A DNA stretch of 64,000 nucleotides from positions 7,626,001-7,690,000 of the forward strand of contig NC_039508.1 of NCBI RefSeq assembly GCF_003672135.1. The letters are read 5' to 3'. Position numbers and translations under genes: made by a program. Under the pieces are notes generated by a model that saw nothing but the letters and a program-made list of their open reading frames with translations, was not told the DNA's origin and searched no databases. This stretch comes from Ooceraea biroi (lineage: Eukaryota > Arthropoda > Insecta > Hymenoptera > Formicidae). This document shows, piece after piece, positions 55,195 through 64,000 of the stretch; within the stretch, counting starts at the first letter, position 1; each line of letters opens with the position of its first letter.

Positions 55195-55309
55195 TCGTTA
55201 ATGGCTCGAATCGCGCGGCTCGAGGGATTGAAGAAGCATTTGGAAAGACGCTTTATACATTTCGGTGGTGGTGGTGGTGATTACGCCGAATAGCCTTCCA
55301 GCGCAGAAC

Positions 55310-56160
55310 TCTCATGGCGAGAGATTGATACCACGTTTGAAAACCGTATATTAACCGGTGCGGTGATCAACGCGAATTACATCGAACCGCGACGATTCCT
55401 GGAAGACGCTAGCAGCATAGTGCTGAGGCATGTGCGCAACGCTATTGAACAACACAGCGTAAAAGTGAACACCGTGTTCAACGGCGAGTTTGTGGCGGGT
55501 GAAAAGACCGCCAATAAGAGTATAAACACGAAAAATCGTGGCCTCTTCCCCTACATCTGATCTGCAAGAGTGGTTCACGCAACACGTGATCGAACCCACC
55601 TTGACAACACTCGAAGAGTTCCAGGAGCGCGATAGCGGGTGGGCGTTGTCGAGTATATTGAACCTGACAATCAGCATTAACAAGTACAATCCCTTGCACG
55701 CGGGATGTTACATCAAATTACCGGAGGAGATCACGACGAAGAAGGCCGTAATCAACGTGCATTCTATGGACAATGCGTGCTTCACGTGGTCGGTGGTCGC
55801 TGCTCTGTACCCGGCGGAAAGAAACACGGAACGCGAATCTTCCTATCCGCATTACACAACGGTACTGAATCTCCAGGGCATAGAGTTTCCCGTAACGCTG
55901 AAGAACATTGCGAAGTTCGAACGTCTGAACAACATCTCCATAAACGTGTATACCATCAAGGAGAAGAAGAAAGAAGAGGAACAACTCACGATCGTACCGA
56001 TACGACTCACCGATGAGAAGATGGATAAGCACGCGAATCTGCTGTACGTGCAAGATGCGCAGGACAACAACGTGGGACATTTCGCTTGCATCAAGAATCT
56101 GTCCCGCTTGGTGAGCTCCCAAATAAATAAGAAGAATGGGCAAAAATACATTTGTGAGTG
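55310..56160 (+). pseudogene. Polinton/adintovirus-type DNA polymerase B, N-terminal region
   Basis: Two overlapping frames (to 55557, then from 55538) join at a one-base insertion near 55550. Recognisable blocks are TFENRILTGAVINANYIEPR, SVKVNTVFNGEF, SDLQEWFTQHVIEP, RDSGWALSSILNL and DNACFTWSVVAALYP. At the end comes GHFACIKNLSRLVSSQ followed by the first Cys of a zinc finger (YICEW). This is the N-terminal module preceding the exonuclease in insect Polinton-like PolB proteins. It ends at a GTAAGT donor at 56161. Confidence 0.75.
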
Positions 56161-56261
56161 GTAAGTAGTATTATATAGTAGTATTATTATAATGAATAAA
56201 TACCTATTGTTAGCAATTAGCATTGCCAGAAATTAACAGGTCCTTTCTTTTATTCTTGCAG
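56161..56261 (+). other. Putative 101-nt intron in PolB
   Basis: GTAAGT at 56161 and a pyrimidine tract TTTCTTTTATTCTTGCAG ending at 56261 separate the two Cys of a C2H2-like finger (YICEW / LHYFYTNEKLEAH). The join is not in frame as it stands (one base short), so either a base was lost later or the splice point differs. Confidence 0.55.
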
Positions 56262-57060
56262 ATGTTGCACTACTTCTACACTAATGAGAAGTTGGAGGCC
56301 CACTCCGTGGATTGCCAACGGATGAACGATTGTGCCATCGTCTTACCCAACGAAGAGGACAAGTGGCTGCAATTTACGCACTACAACCGGAAGGAGCGAA
56401 TGCCGTTCATCGTGTACACCGATCTGGAGTGCATCCTGCAGAAGACGGAGGAGGACGACCCGAAGCTGTACCAGCGTCACCAGGTATTCAGCATCGGGTA
56501 TTACGTGCGGTGCTCCTACGACGACTCGCTATCCGGGTACCGATCCCATCGCGATACCGATTGTATATCATGGTTCGTCGAAGAATTAAGAAGTATAGCG
56601 TATCGCATGAAAGCGAGTTTGTCGAGAAATGTCCCCATGGTAGAATTAACTCGAGACGAGCGCGAAAAATTTGATAGCGCGACGCAGTGTCATATCTGCA
56701 AGAAACCCTTCGCGCCGGACGACACGCGGGTTCGTGATCATTGCCACCTGACCGGTCGGTACAGAGGTCCCGCGCACGCGAATTGTAACCTAAATTACAG
56801 AGATTCGCATACTATTCCGATAGTGTTCCATAATTTATCCGGCTACGACGCGCATTTCATTGTCAAAGAACTGGCTAGCAATTTCAAGGGCAACGTCGAT
56901 GTATTGCCGATTAATAAAGAAAAGTACATTTCGTTCACGAAACACGTTTACGGGTTCGATGACAATAAAACACCATGGCATAACCACATGCAATTGCGGT
57001 TCATCGATTCATTTAAATTCTTAAGCAGTAGTCTCGATAAACTGTCATCTTATTTAAATC
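56262..57060 (+). pseudogene. PolB exonuclease region with endonuclease-VII-like insert
   Basis: An open frame with Exo I (MPFIVYTDLECIL, Asp-x-Glu), then a zinc-binding HNH/EndoVII-like insert: CHICKKPF, DHCHLTGRYRGPAHANC and NLNYR. Exo II follows (IVFHNLSGYDAHFI) and then RFIDSFKFLSSSLDKL. The EndoVII-PolB fusion is known from Polinton-like and related invertebrate elements. All motif residues are intact in this segment. It is cut after Leu-Asn by the insertion at 57061; the frame continues at 59288. Confidence 0.85.
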
Positions 57061-57482
57061 AAGAGACACGGTAGTGTCTCGCGCCAAGTATATGCGCAGC
57101 GAGACCGACCGTGTACTGTTACACGAAGCGACGCTTTCGCAGACACTCAGATTATTAGATCTCAATAACCGCTGAACGGATCAAGTTCAGAGTAGGCTCA
57201 ATGGATAGCATGAGGTCGAATTATGTAATAAAAATGTTTTTATTTTTCTTCTACGTGCCCTACGAGCGGAGATATGGCGATGCAAAGTCTGAAATTGGCA
57301 AATTTCACTTAAGAAACGTCATCATCATTATTATCATCGTTGTCATCGTCGTTTGTACAGTTCGTTCTTTTCAACGAGATGGCAGCAGCTAATATCAGTT
57401 TTCTTGCATGCGCCAGAGATGCGAGGTCCAGTTGATGCTTCAGATGCTTCAAAGAAAAGGAATAGAAAATGTTCTGAAACAC

Positions 57483-57740
57483 TTGAAGCTGCAACACCAC
57501 GTCGACGACGACGATGACGTCGTTGCACCACGTCGACGACAACGACGACGACGACGACGACGTTACACTACGTCGACGACGACGACGACGACGACGACGA
57601 CGTTACACCATGTGGACGACAACGATGTTGCACCACGTCGACGACGACGTTGCACCACGTCGATGACGATAGAGAGTGAGAGAGCGAGAGAGCGGGAGGG
57701 CAAGAGAGCGAGTGAATGAGAGAGCGAGAGGGCGAGAGAG
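57483..57740. repeat. (ACG)n-rich and (GA)n-rich low-complexity tract
   Basis: Runs of CGACGA with interspersed CCACGTCGACGA units are followed by GAGAGCGAGAGAGCGAG. Frames with Arg/Asp/Thr runs are artefacts. Confidence 0.95.
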
Positions 57741-58232
57741 CGAGTGCTATGCGCGCGCTATTTTATTTTTCAATATTATAATGTTTTCGAATACTAATAT
57801 TCATCTATTATTTATTATATAATAAATAACACAAATCCTATTCTAAAAAAGGCGTTAAAGGTGTTATATTTATTTCATCGTGTTTCATCAATATACAAAT
57901 TTGACAGAATTGACAGCTGCCATTTTCCTAAGAAATAATAAATAAAAGTGTCAATATAACCGCACTGACAGCCATTATAACATTCTGACATTCGCAACAC
58001 GAAGTTCAAGTCACACGAAGTTCGAGCCAAGCGAGAGAACCAATCAGCATCGCGGAAAGGAGGCCTCAACTATTCGATAAAAAAGAATTTCACGAAGTTA
58101 ACACGCCTCTTTTAGAATAGGAAACATGTAAGTTAATACTTTTAAAAACCTTGACTGACAGGACTATGGCTTTTATTTCTTCATATATTATAAAAAAGAA
58201 TAACATACTTTACATTACAAAATGTGTGAAAT

Positions 58233-59286
58233 CACAACAAAATTATCTTTTTAAAAAAAGGTACAAAAAAGCGCCAAGTATACGCGCCTGAAGTTCTTTC
58301 AAAAAAAAGCTCAACAAAACTAATGATATGAACAAATTGCGCCAACTACAATGGGTATTTATGCAAACCAGAAAATCTATTACTTTATTATTATTCTTTG
58401 GCCGATATTCATTGTTGATTCTGATTTAAGACCATCTTAAGTACAATTATAAGATATTTGAAACCAATTACACAGTCGTATTAGCATCTTAAGACATTAC
58501 TTCAGATCGTCTGGAAATAAGAATGGACTATGAATACTAGCCTTTGATAATAATATTAAGCAGATATTTTTATACGAATAAATATTTTAATACATAGAAA
58601 TATATTTATTAATACAAATAAGTGTTTTTTTCAAAATACTTGGCGCTGCTAAACCGAATCAAAAATTGTCTTAGTATTTAAATAATCTAAAGATTACAAT
58701 AATTTCCTTAAACTCTAAATTACATAACAACTCGCTGAAATACATATATGTACAAATGTAGTTAAACCTATTCTATGCTTAATTCTAATGTCACACACAT
58801 ACATACCCATGCACGCATTCACAAGAGATAAAGAAAGAGAATGAGGCAATTAACATAATGATTCGGTTTAGAAGCGCCAAGTATTTTGAAAAAAACACTT
58901 ATTTGTATTAATAAATATATTTCTATGTATTAAAATATTTATTCGTATAAAAATATCTGCTTAATATTATTATCAAAGGCTAGTATTCATAGTCCATTCT
59001 TATTTTCAGACGATCTGAAGTAATGACTTAAGATGCTAATACGACTGTGTGATTGGTTTCAAATATCTTATAATTGTACTTAAGATGGTCTTAAATCAGA
59101 ATCAACAATGAATATCGGCCAAAGAATAATAATAAAGTAATAGATTTTCTGGTTTGCATAAATATCCATTGTAGTTGGCGCAATTTGTTCATATCATTAG
59201 TTTTGTAGAGTCCTTTTTTGAAAGAACTTCAGGCACGTATACTTGGCGCTTTTTTGTACCTTTTTTTAAAAAGGTAATTTTGTTGT
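58233..59286. mobile_element. Palindrome of the CGCCAAGTA family
   Basis: Arms of about 410 bp begin ACAACAAAATTA and carry AAAAAAGCGCCAAGTATACG, AACTAATGATATGAACAAAT and GATATTCATTGTTGATTCTG in both orientations. The loop lies at about 58660-58870 between ACTTGGCGCTGCTAAACCG and GGTTTAGAAGCGCCAAGT. It is related to 21966-24188. Confidence 0.9.
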
Positions 59287-59287
59287 A

Positions 59288-61062
59288 ATAACGATAAACT
59301 CCGAATCGTACGATCCGAATTTGCAAAATTGTCGGCTGACGACTTTGATTTACTTACGCGAAAGGGCGTGTTCCCTTACGAATACGTGGATTGTGCCGAA
59401 AAATTAGAGGATACTCGCCTACCGCCGCGCGAATCGTTCTATAGTTCTCTGACCGGTGATACGGTATCCGAGAGCGATTACGCGCACGCCGAGAACATCT
59501 GGCAGCGGTTCGCCATTCGAACGCTCGGCGAGTACAGCAATTTGTACTTGAAAACGGATGTCCTGTTGTTGACCGACGTATTCGAAAATTTCCGCGATAG
59601 CTGCATCAATAGTTACGGTCTTGATCCCGCGTATTATTACACTTTGCCCGGTTTTACGTGAGACGCGATGCTCAAGCATACGCGTATAAACTTCGAACTT
59701 CTTACCGATATCGATATGGTCATGTACATAGAACGCGGTATACGCGGCGGTCTGAGCCAATGTTCGAACAGATACGCGCAAGCCAACAACAAGTACATGC
59801 AGTAGTACGACCCATCGAAACCTTCGTTGTATCTCGTGTATTACGACGTTAATAACTTGTACGGTTGGGCAATGTGTCAACCACTGCCCTATGCCGAATT
59901 TCGATGGGTCGATGACACTTCCAATTGCGACGTGAACGTGATCGCTCCGGATTCACCGAAAGGGTACATTCTCGAAGTCGATCTCGAGTATCCACAACTG
60001 CTACACGACGCGCACGTCGACCTTCCATTCTGCCCGACGCACGATAAACCGCCGGGTAAACGGCAGGATAAGCTGCTCGCAACTGTGTACGATAAGAAGC
60101 GGTACGTCATTCATTATCGCAACCTGCAGCAGTGTACTCGTCACGGTCTTCGCGTCACAAAAATACATCGCGTATTAGAATTTGCGCAATCTCCATGGCT
60201 CCGCGATTACATCGAACTAAATACGCGATTTAGAACGGCAGCGAAAAATGATTTTGAGAAAAATTTGTACAAGCTAATGAACAACGCGGTATTCGGTAAA
60301 ACCATAGAGAACGTGCGCAATCACGTGGATGTTAAACTATTAACGCAATGGAACGGACCATACGGCGCGGAGGCAATGATCGCGAAACCGAATTTCCACA
60401 GTCGCAGCGTCTTTTCGGAAAACCTGGTCGCGATCGAGATGCGTAAGCTTGAAGTGAAGTTCAACAAACCGATCTACGTGGGTATGTGCATCCTCGACAT
60501 ATCCAAGGTCTGTTTGTACGAGTTTCACCACGAGTACACATGTTACCCCTTTATCGCGAGAAGTGTAAGGTTACATACACGGATACCGATAGTTTGATTT
60601 ATCATATCGAGTGCGAGGACGTGTACGAGCAAATGAAACGCGACATTGCATGATTTGATACAAGCGATTATGCATCCGAAAACATATATGGTATTCCGCT
60701 CGCGAATAAAAAGGTACCAGGTTTAATGAAAGATGAGAACAACGGCGCAATCATGACGGAATTCGTGGGGCTCAGAGCGAAAATGTACGCGTTGAAAGTA
60801 GACGGTAAAACAGATACCAAAAAAGCGAAAGGTGTTAAGAGTAATGTAGTCGCGCGAACGATAGCGTTCGCTGATTACATGCAGTGTTTGACAGACCACG
60901 TAGAAATGACTCGAGATCAATCGCGTATAACATCGAAGCTGCATAACGTGTACACCGTTCGCGAGACGAAAATCGCTCTGAGTCCGTACGACGATAAGCG
61001 CTACGTCGTACCCGATAGGAACGATACGCTACCGTGGGCACATTTCCGGATACCGTTGTAAA
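59288..61062 (+). pseudogene. PolB polymerase domain with stops and a frameshift
   Basis: It continues from the 56262 segment: KLRIVRSEFAKLSADDFDLL, then Exo III (LYLKTDVLLLTDVFENF). A TGA replaces the Trp after LPGFT (59660), and a TAG follows YMQ (59803). Pol A is YYDVNNLYGWAM, Pol B is LYKLMNNAVFGKTIEN, then NKPIYVGMCILDISK. Near 60545 the frame shifts. Pol C (TYTDTDSLIYHIEC, catalytic DTD) and a later TGA (60651) lie in the next frame. The C-terminal part reads openly to 61060 (GLMKDENNGAIMTEFVGLRA). The catalytic motifs are conserved but the gene cannot be translated as one protein. Confidence 0.85.
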
Positions 61063-61437
61063 ATATGTAGGATAAGGATAATAAAGAGTTATTGTATTCC
61101 ATATATTTTCATATAATGTATCAATATATACTGTCATAGAGTTATACATTTATATATTTTATATGTTTGTGAAAAAAATTAATGCATTAAACGACATTGC
61201 TTTGTATCCACGAATTGTGCGATTCATCGAATCCCAGCCACTTCACGTAGACCTCGTCACCTCTCCTGCGCAGTACTTTCTCTATGAGGTACACGTCCTT
61301 ATACATGTAAAAGTATTTTTTTATTGTATGTTTTCTTACATCGGTTTACGCGTCCCGTATACGACAGTATATGCGGCTTCATCCGTTCACGTGATACGAT
61401 CACATGTCGCTCCGCGCGACCTTCGCTCCTCGATCGC
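61063..61437. other. 3' flank of PolB; AATAAAG near 61080
   Basis: AT-rich DNA holds a possible polyadenylation signal 20 bp after the PolB stop. No gene was recognised. Frames opposite the antisense ORF are shadows. Confidence 0.4.
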
Positions 61438-61725
61438 TCAACACGTGGAACAGTCCATGATCCGCGGCGCCGGTCCGTCTATGTGCGTACGCTGCCAGGG
61501 CTGGTTGTGGTGCGCGTAGCACTTGCGGTACCGTTGCACCTCGGGATCGCGTCTCAGGTGTTCAGGTAACCTGTCCCACAACCCTTCCACGTAGTCGCCG
61601 TATCGTTCCAGGAGAATGATCTTCGGAACGTACTGCAACAACTCGCTCGTCAGACCGAGAATCGCTCTATCGTCCGGCAGCAACAAGAACATCGTTGCGT
61701 TTGCCCGATCGGCCGCGCTCCCCAT
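61438..61725 (-). CDS. Small ORF antisense to and convergent with PolB
   Basis: 95 codons, ATG 61725, stop 61438. It starts MGSAADRANATMFLLLPDDR and has ILGLTSELLQYVPKIILLER, YGDYVEGLWDRLPEHLRRD and a tail with RTHIDGPAP and DCSTC. It looks like genuine protein (balanced composition, no stops). I believe similar small proteins accompany PolB elements of this kind in hymenopteran genomes, but I cannot name a function. A conserved Cys/His-rich tail (YAHHNQPW...CSTC) might bind metal. Confidence 0.55.
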   Translation of the reverse strand: MGSAADRANATMFLLLPDDRAILGLTSELLQYVPKIILLERYGDYVEGLWDRLPEHLRRDPEVQRYRKCYAHHNQPWQRTHIDGPAPRIMDCSTC

Positions 61726-62019
61726 CTTATATACGCGTCACTCGCTACGTCGTGATAACCTCGCGGAAATTCGGAACATTCAAAATAACCGTTGCACCAC
61801 ATCCGGTGGAAAATTTAAATATAAACGCGTCCGTGCGTCTCCGCAAACGTATATCTAAAGGATCGGTATGACGCGTTCGTCGTCGATACCGCGTCAGATC
61901 AAAGGATAACCGTTAAACCACATCCCTACGGTCTTCGGAGCTCATGTGTTGACGGGCGTAAATCACTGATTGTTACTGACCCGTTTATCAGTCCTTTAAG
62001 AGCGGTTCGCGAACATTCG

Positions 62020-62712
62020 TACTTGTTTGCTACACGTTCGATACACGTTCGATACATGTTCTTGACTCGTTTGTTCCACGTTCTTAAAACGTTCGATACA
62101 CGTTATACCTGGCTGCTATCAAAGAGCGAGTAAGAGGAGGCGGTTCAGATACGAGACGGGAATGATTCTAGCTCCGAGCGAGAACGCACATTTTAAGAAC
62201 GTGGAACGAACGGATCAAGAACGTGTATCGAACGCGAATGCACGTTTTAAGAACGTGGAATAAACAGGTCAAGAACGTGTATCGAATGCGAACGCACGTT
62301 TTAAGAATGTGGAACGAACGGGTCAAGAACGTGTATCGAACGAGAACGCACGTTTTAGGAACGTGTATCGAACGCGAACGCTAATAATTCAATAGCGAAC
62401 TGTTCGAAACACATCGGCGCGAGCGCGACTGACTCGCAGAGGAGCACCACTGCTCAGCGCGATAGCGGACCGCTCAGCTGATCGACCCATTCAGCTGGCT
62501 CGCGAGGGTGCGGGGCAGCGAATCGCGCGCTAGCCGCGCTAAAAACGCACGTTTTAGGAACGTGTATCGCACGTGCTTGAATGTGTACCAAACGAGAACG
62601 CACGTTTTAAGAACGTGGAACGAACGGGTCAAGAACGGGTATCGAACGCGAACGCACGTTTTAAGAACGTGGAACGAACGGGTCAAGAACGTGTATTGAA
62701 CGCGAAAGTACT
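62020..62712. repeat. 54-bp tandem array with an inverted unit
   Basis: Units starting CACGTTTTAAGAACGTGGAA recur near 62190, 62242, 62296, 62350, 62548, 62602 and 62656. Near 62030-62110 at least one unit is in the opposite orientation. The array is broken at 62375-62545 by GC-rich sequence with small palindromes (CAGCTGATCGAC...CAGCTGGCTC). Frames through the array are repeat artefacts. It may be the terminal repeat region of the polymerase element. Confidence 0.8.
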
Positions 62713-64000
62713 GTGACATCCTGCGATGTCCAATAGCATTAAAAATTTTATTTTTTGCTTATTCAACACATTTATGAATTAATCCCTAGAATTACGGTAT
62801 AACTACCAACATATTGGCAATATTAAAACTTACCATTGACACTTATCGTCAACCAAGGTACATCATAAGTTGTTACCGACAATGTATAACCATATAAGAC
62901 AGGTTACCGGCAAACGCATATTCACTACTTAACCAATTACCGACCTTCGATAGGTACCAACTATTGTATCGAACATATTACTATTATATTTTATTAATCA
63001 TTATTAATGTTGCTAATCAATAGTTAAGAAGGAAAAAGGAAAAATCCAAAAAACACAAACGAGTAAAACCAATACAATATACTAAATTTAGAATTATAGT
63101 TATTACCTAAGTTACGTAGTAGCCTTTTATGAACGGGAAGAGATACTTATATATATATATATATATAAAAGAATGAAAAAACCATAAAAACATGCATAAG
63201 AACGAAAATCCACTAAAAAGCCATTATAATACGTTTTAATACTGTAATTGTTATAATTTTTGGATATTTCATAACGTTAGCTGTTAGACATACTATATAC
63301 ATATAAATAATTTAGGGCGTCCTTATAACAATATATTTTATGTACACTGTTACATTAAGGCTTATCAATTAAATATAGGAGCAAATTAAATTTTTTGAAT
63401 ATAATAAAATTTTGTTCTAAACAAACAAATTTTATAATAACAATCACATTTATGATATATTTAATTATACGATTATATAGTCATCTGCGAGTATAACAAA
63501 AATAAATAGAACATCTGAGTGCATTTGTTATGAAAAAACCATAGGTTATTGTTTATAATAATTGAAGGAATAAGGTTAGATGAATAAAAAGTATATAATA
63601 ATGGTCCATGGACCCTATCAAAGGACCGTAGGAATTTGGAATTTTAAAATTGTCGAAATTTTTATTTGTTAACTAAGCAATGAAAATCTTAACCGTTGGG
63701 AAATAATTTTTTATAATTATATAGCGTTATTGTGGGTAATAAAAGGAACTCAACGGTACCATCAAATTTATGAAAAACTCATTAATTTAGAAATGACCAA
63801 CAACTTTCGTTGAGCACCATTTTTCGCTAGTCTGATGGTACCTGTGGAAAAATTTTTGTTTTAACATTATTACTTCACGAGATATTGCAAAATTCGAAAA
63901 GTTACTATTCAGTAAACAAATATACATTATTTTTTATTACGTTTGGTGTAAAAGACTTTAATAAATTATCAGTAGTTTAAAGGTTATATGGATTTGAATA
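62713..64000. other. AT-rich DNA, no gene seen
   Basis: It contains a (TA)n tract at 63150-63167 and no open frame of interest. A weak resemblance to MITE-like sequence (AACAACTTTCGTTGAGCACC near 63800) suggests further transposon remnants. Confidence 0.5.

Larger units (their letters stand above)
57061..59287 (+). mobile_element. Compound element 'X', copy 2, inserted in PolB
   Basis: It begins CAAGAGACACGGTAGTGTCT exactly as at 19591 and ends with the palindrome 58233-59286. Removing 57061-59287 rejoins the PolB frame (SSYLN ... DKLRIVRSEF), which defines both ends. The interior has GAC/GACGAC and GAGAGC simple repeats (57483-57740) and an inner inverted pair CCTATTCTAAAA / TTTTAGAATAGG (57837, 58110). 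No transposase was found. Confidence 0.75.

Noticed and set aside
57408..57719. ORF with Asp/Arg/Thr runs
   Set aside because: It lies on the (ACG)n low-complexity tract inside the inserted element.
61163..61519. Plus-strand ORFs at 61163-61569
   Set aside because: They overlap the antisense ORF 61438-61725, which has the better protein composition; these look like shadows.
62020..62712. Possible CRISPR-like or coding repeat
   Set aside because: Contiguous 54-bp tandem units with no unique spacers; frames show only repeat-derived peptides.

Overview
The window looks like a stretch of insect nuclear genome, most likely from an ant or another hymenopteran. The reasons are GT-AG introns, a recognisable animal gene (LRSAM1), interspersed TTAGG-type pentamers (the ancestral arthropod telomere unit), and a load of mariner/Tc1/IS630, Kolobok-like, piggyBac-like, P/THAP-like, Merlin, LINE, LTR and PolB-type elements. 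The organism call is inference. All calls come from reading the sequence; no database search was possible.

Layout. 1-8.3 kb: decayed IS630/mariner transposons (DD41D, DD37D), minisatellites, foldback elements and two TTAA-flanked elements. 8.6-30.1 kb: one degenerate two-ORF, I-like LINE (three CCHC knuckles in ORF1; endonuclease and reverse transcriptase in ORF2), split by at least five later insertions: a mariner (9.1-10.4 kb), a foldback element (11.5-12.3 kb), a TTAA-flanked Kolobok-like element now 13.4 kb long (13.15-26.52 kb), a Tc1-like element (26.8-28.3 kb) and a mariner deletion derivative (29.3-29.8 kb). The 13.4-kb element itself contains a second LINE, a DD41D pseudogene, hairpins, a THAP-bearing element, satellite repeats with a solo LTR, and a palindromic element carrying an intron-containing IS630-type transposon. 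31.0-36.8 kb: two 1.8-kb LTR-like units in opposite orientation with a mosaic MITE between them.

37.06-46.80 kb: the only clear host gene, the last four coding exons (220 codons) of the E3 ubiquitin ligase LRSAM1 on the plus strand: coiled coil, SAM-like segment, two Pro-Ser-Ala-Pro motifs and a C-terminal RING. All four exons are phase 0 with canonical splice sites. Its introns are packed with transposons. The first visible intron holds five different long-inverted-repeat elements laid end to end and separated only by 6-12 bp of (TA)n. No exon of the N-terminal leucine-rich-repeat half is visible in the 37 kb upstream.

47.21-51.91 kb: a 4.7-kb almost perfect palindrome with CAGGGTG termini and TA flanks. 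It carries two complete, divergently oriented DD41D transposase ORFs that encode the same protein. 53.7-54.1 kb: a Merlin/IS1595-type transposase relic. 55.0-61.1 kb: a decayed protein-primed family-B DNA polymerase of Polinton/adintovirus type with an embedded endonuclease-VII-like zinc domain. It has one short intron and is split by a 2.2-kb compound insertion. A small antisense ORF (61.4-61.7 kb) and a 54-bp tandem array (62.0-62.7 kb) follow. 62.7-64 kb is AT-rich with no gene seen.

The main theme is that long-inverted-repeat IS630-type elements, from the intact two-transposase palindrome to transposase-less derivatives, appear to have been generated and stacked repeatedly here, notably in and beside LRSAM1.
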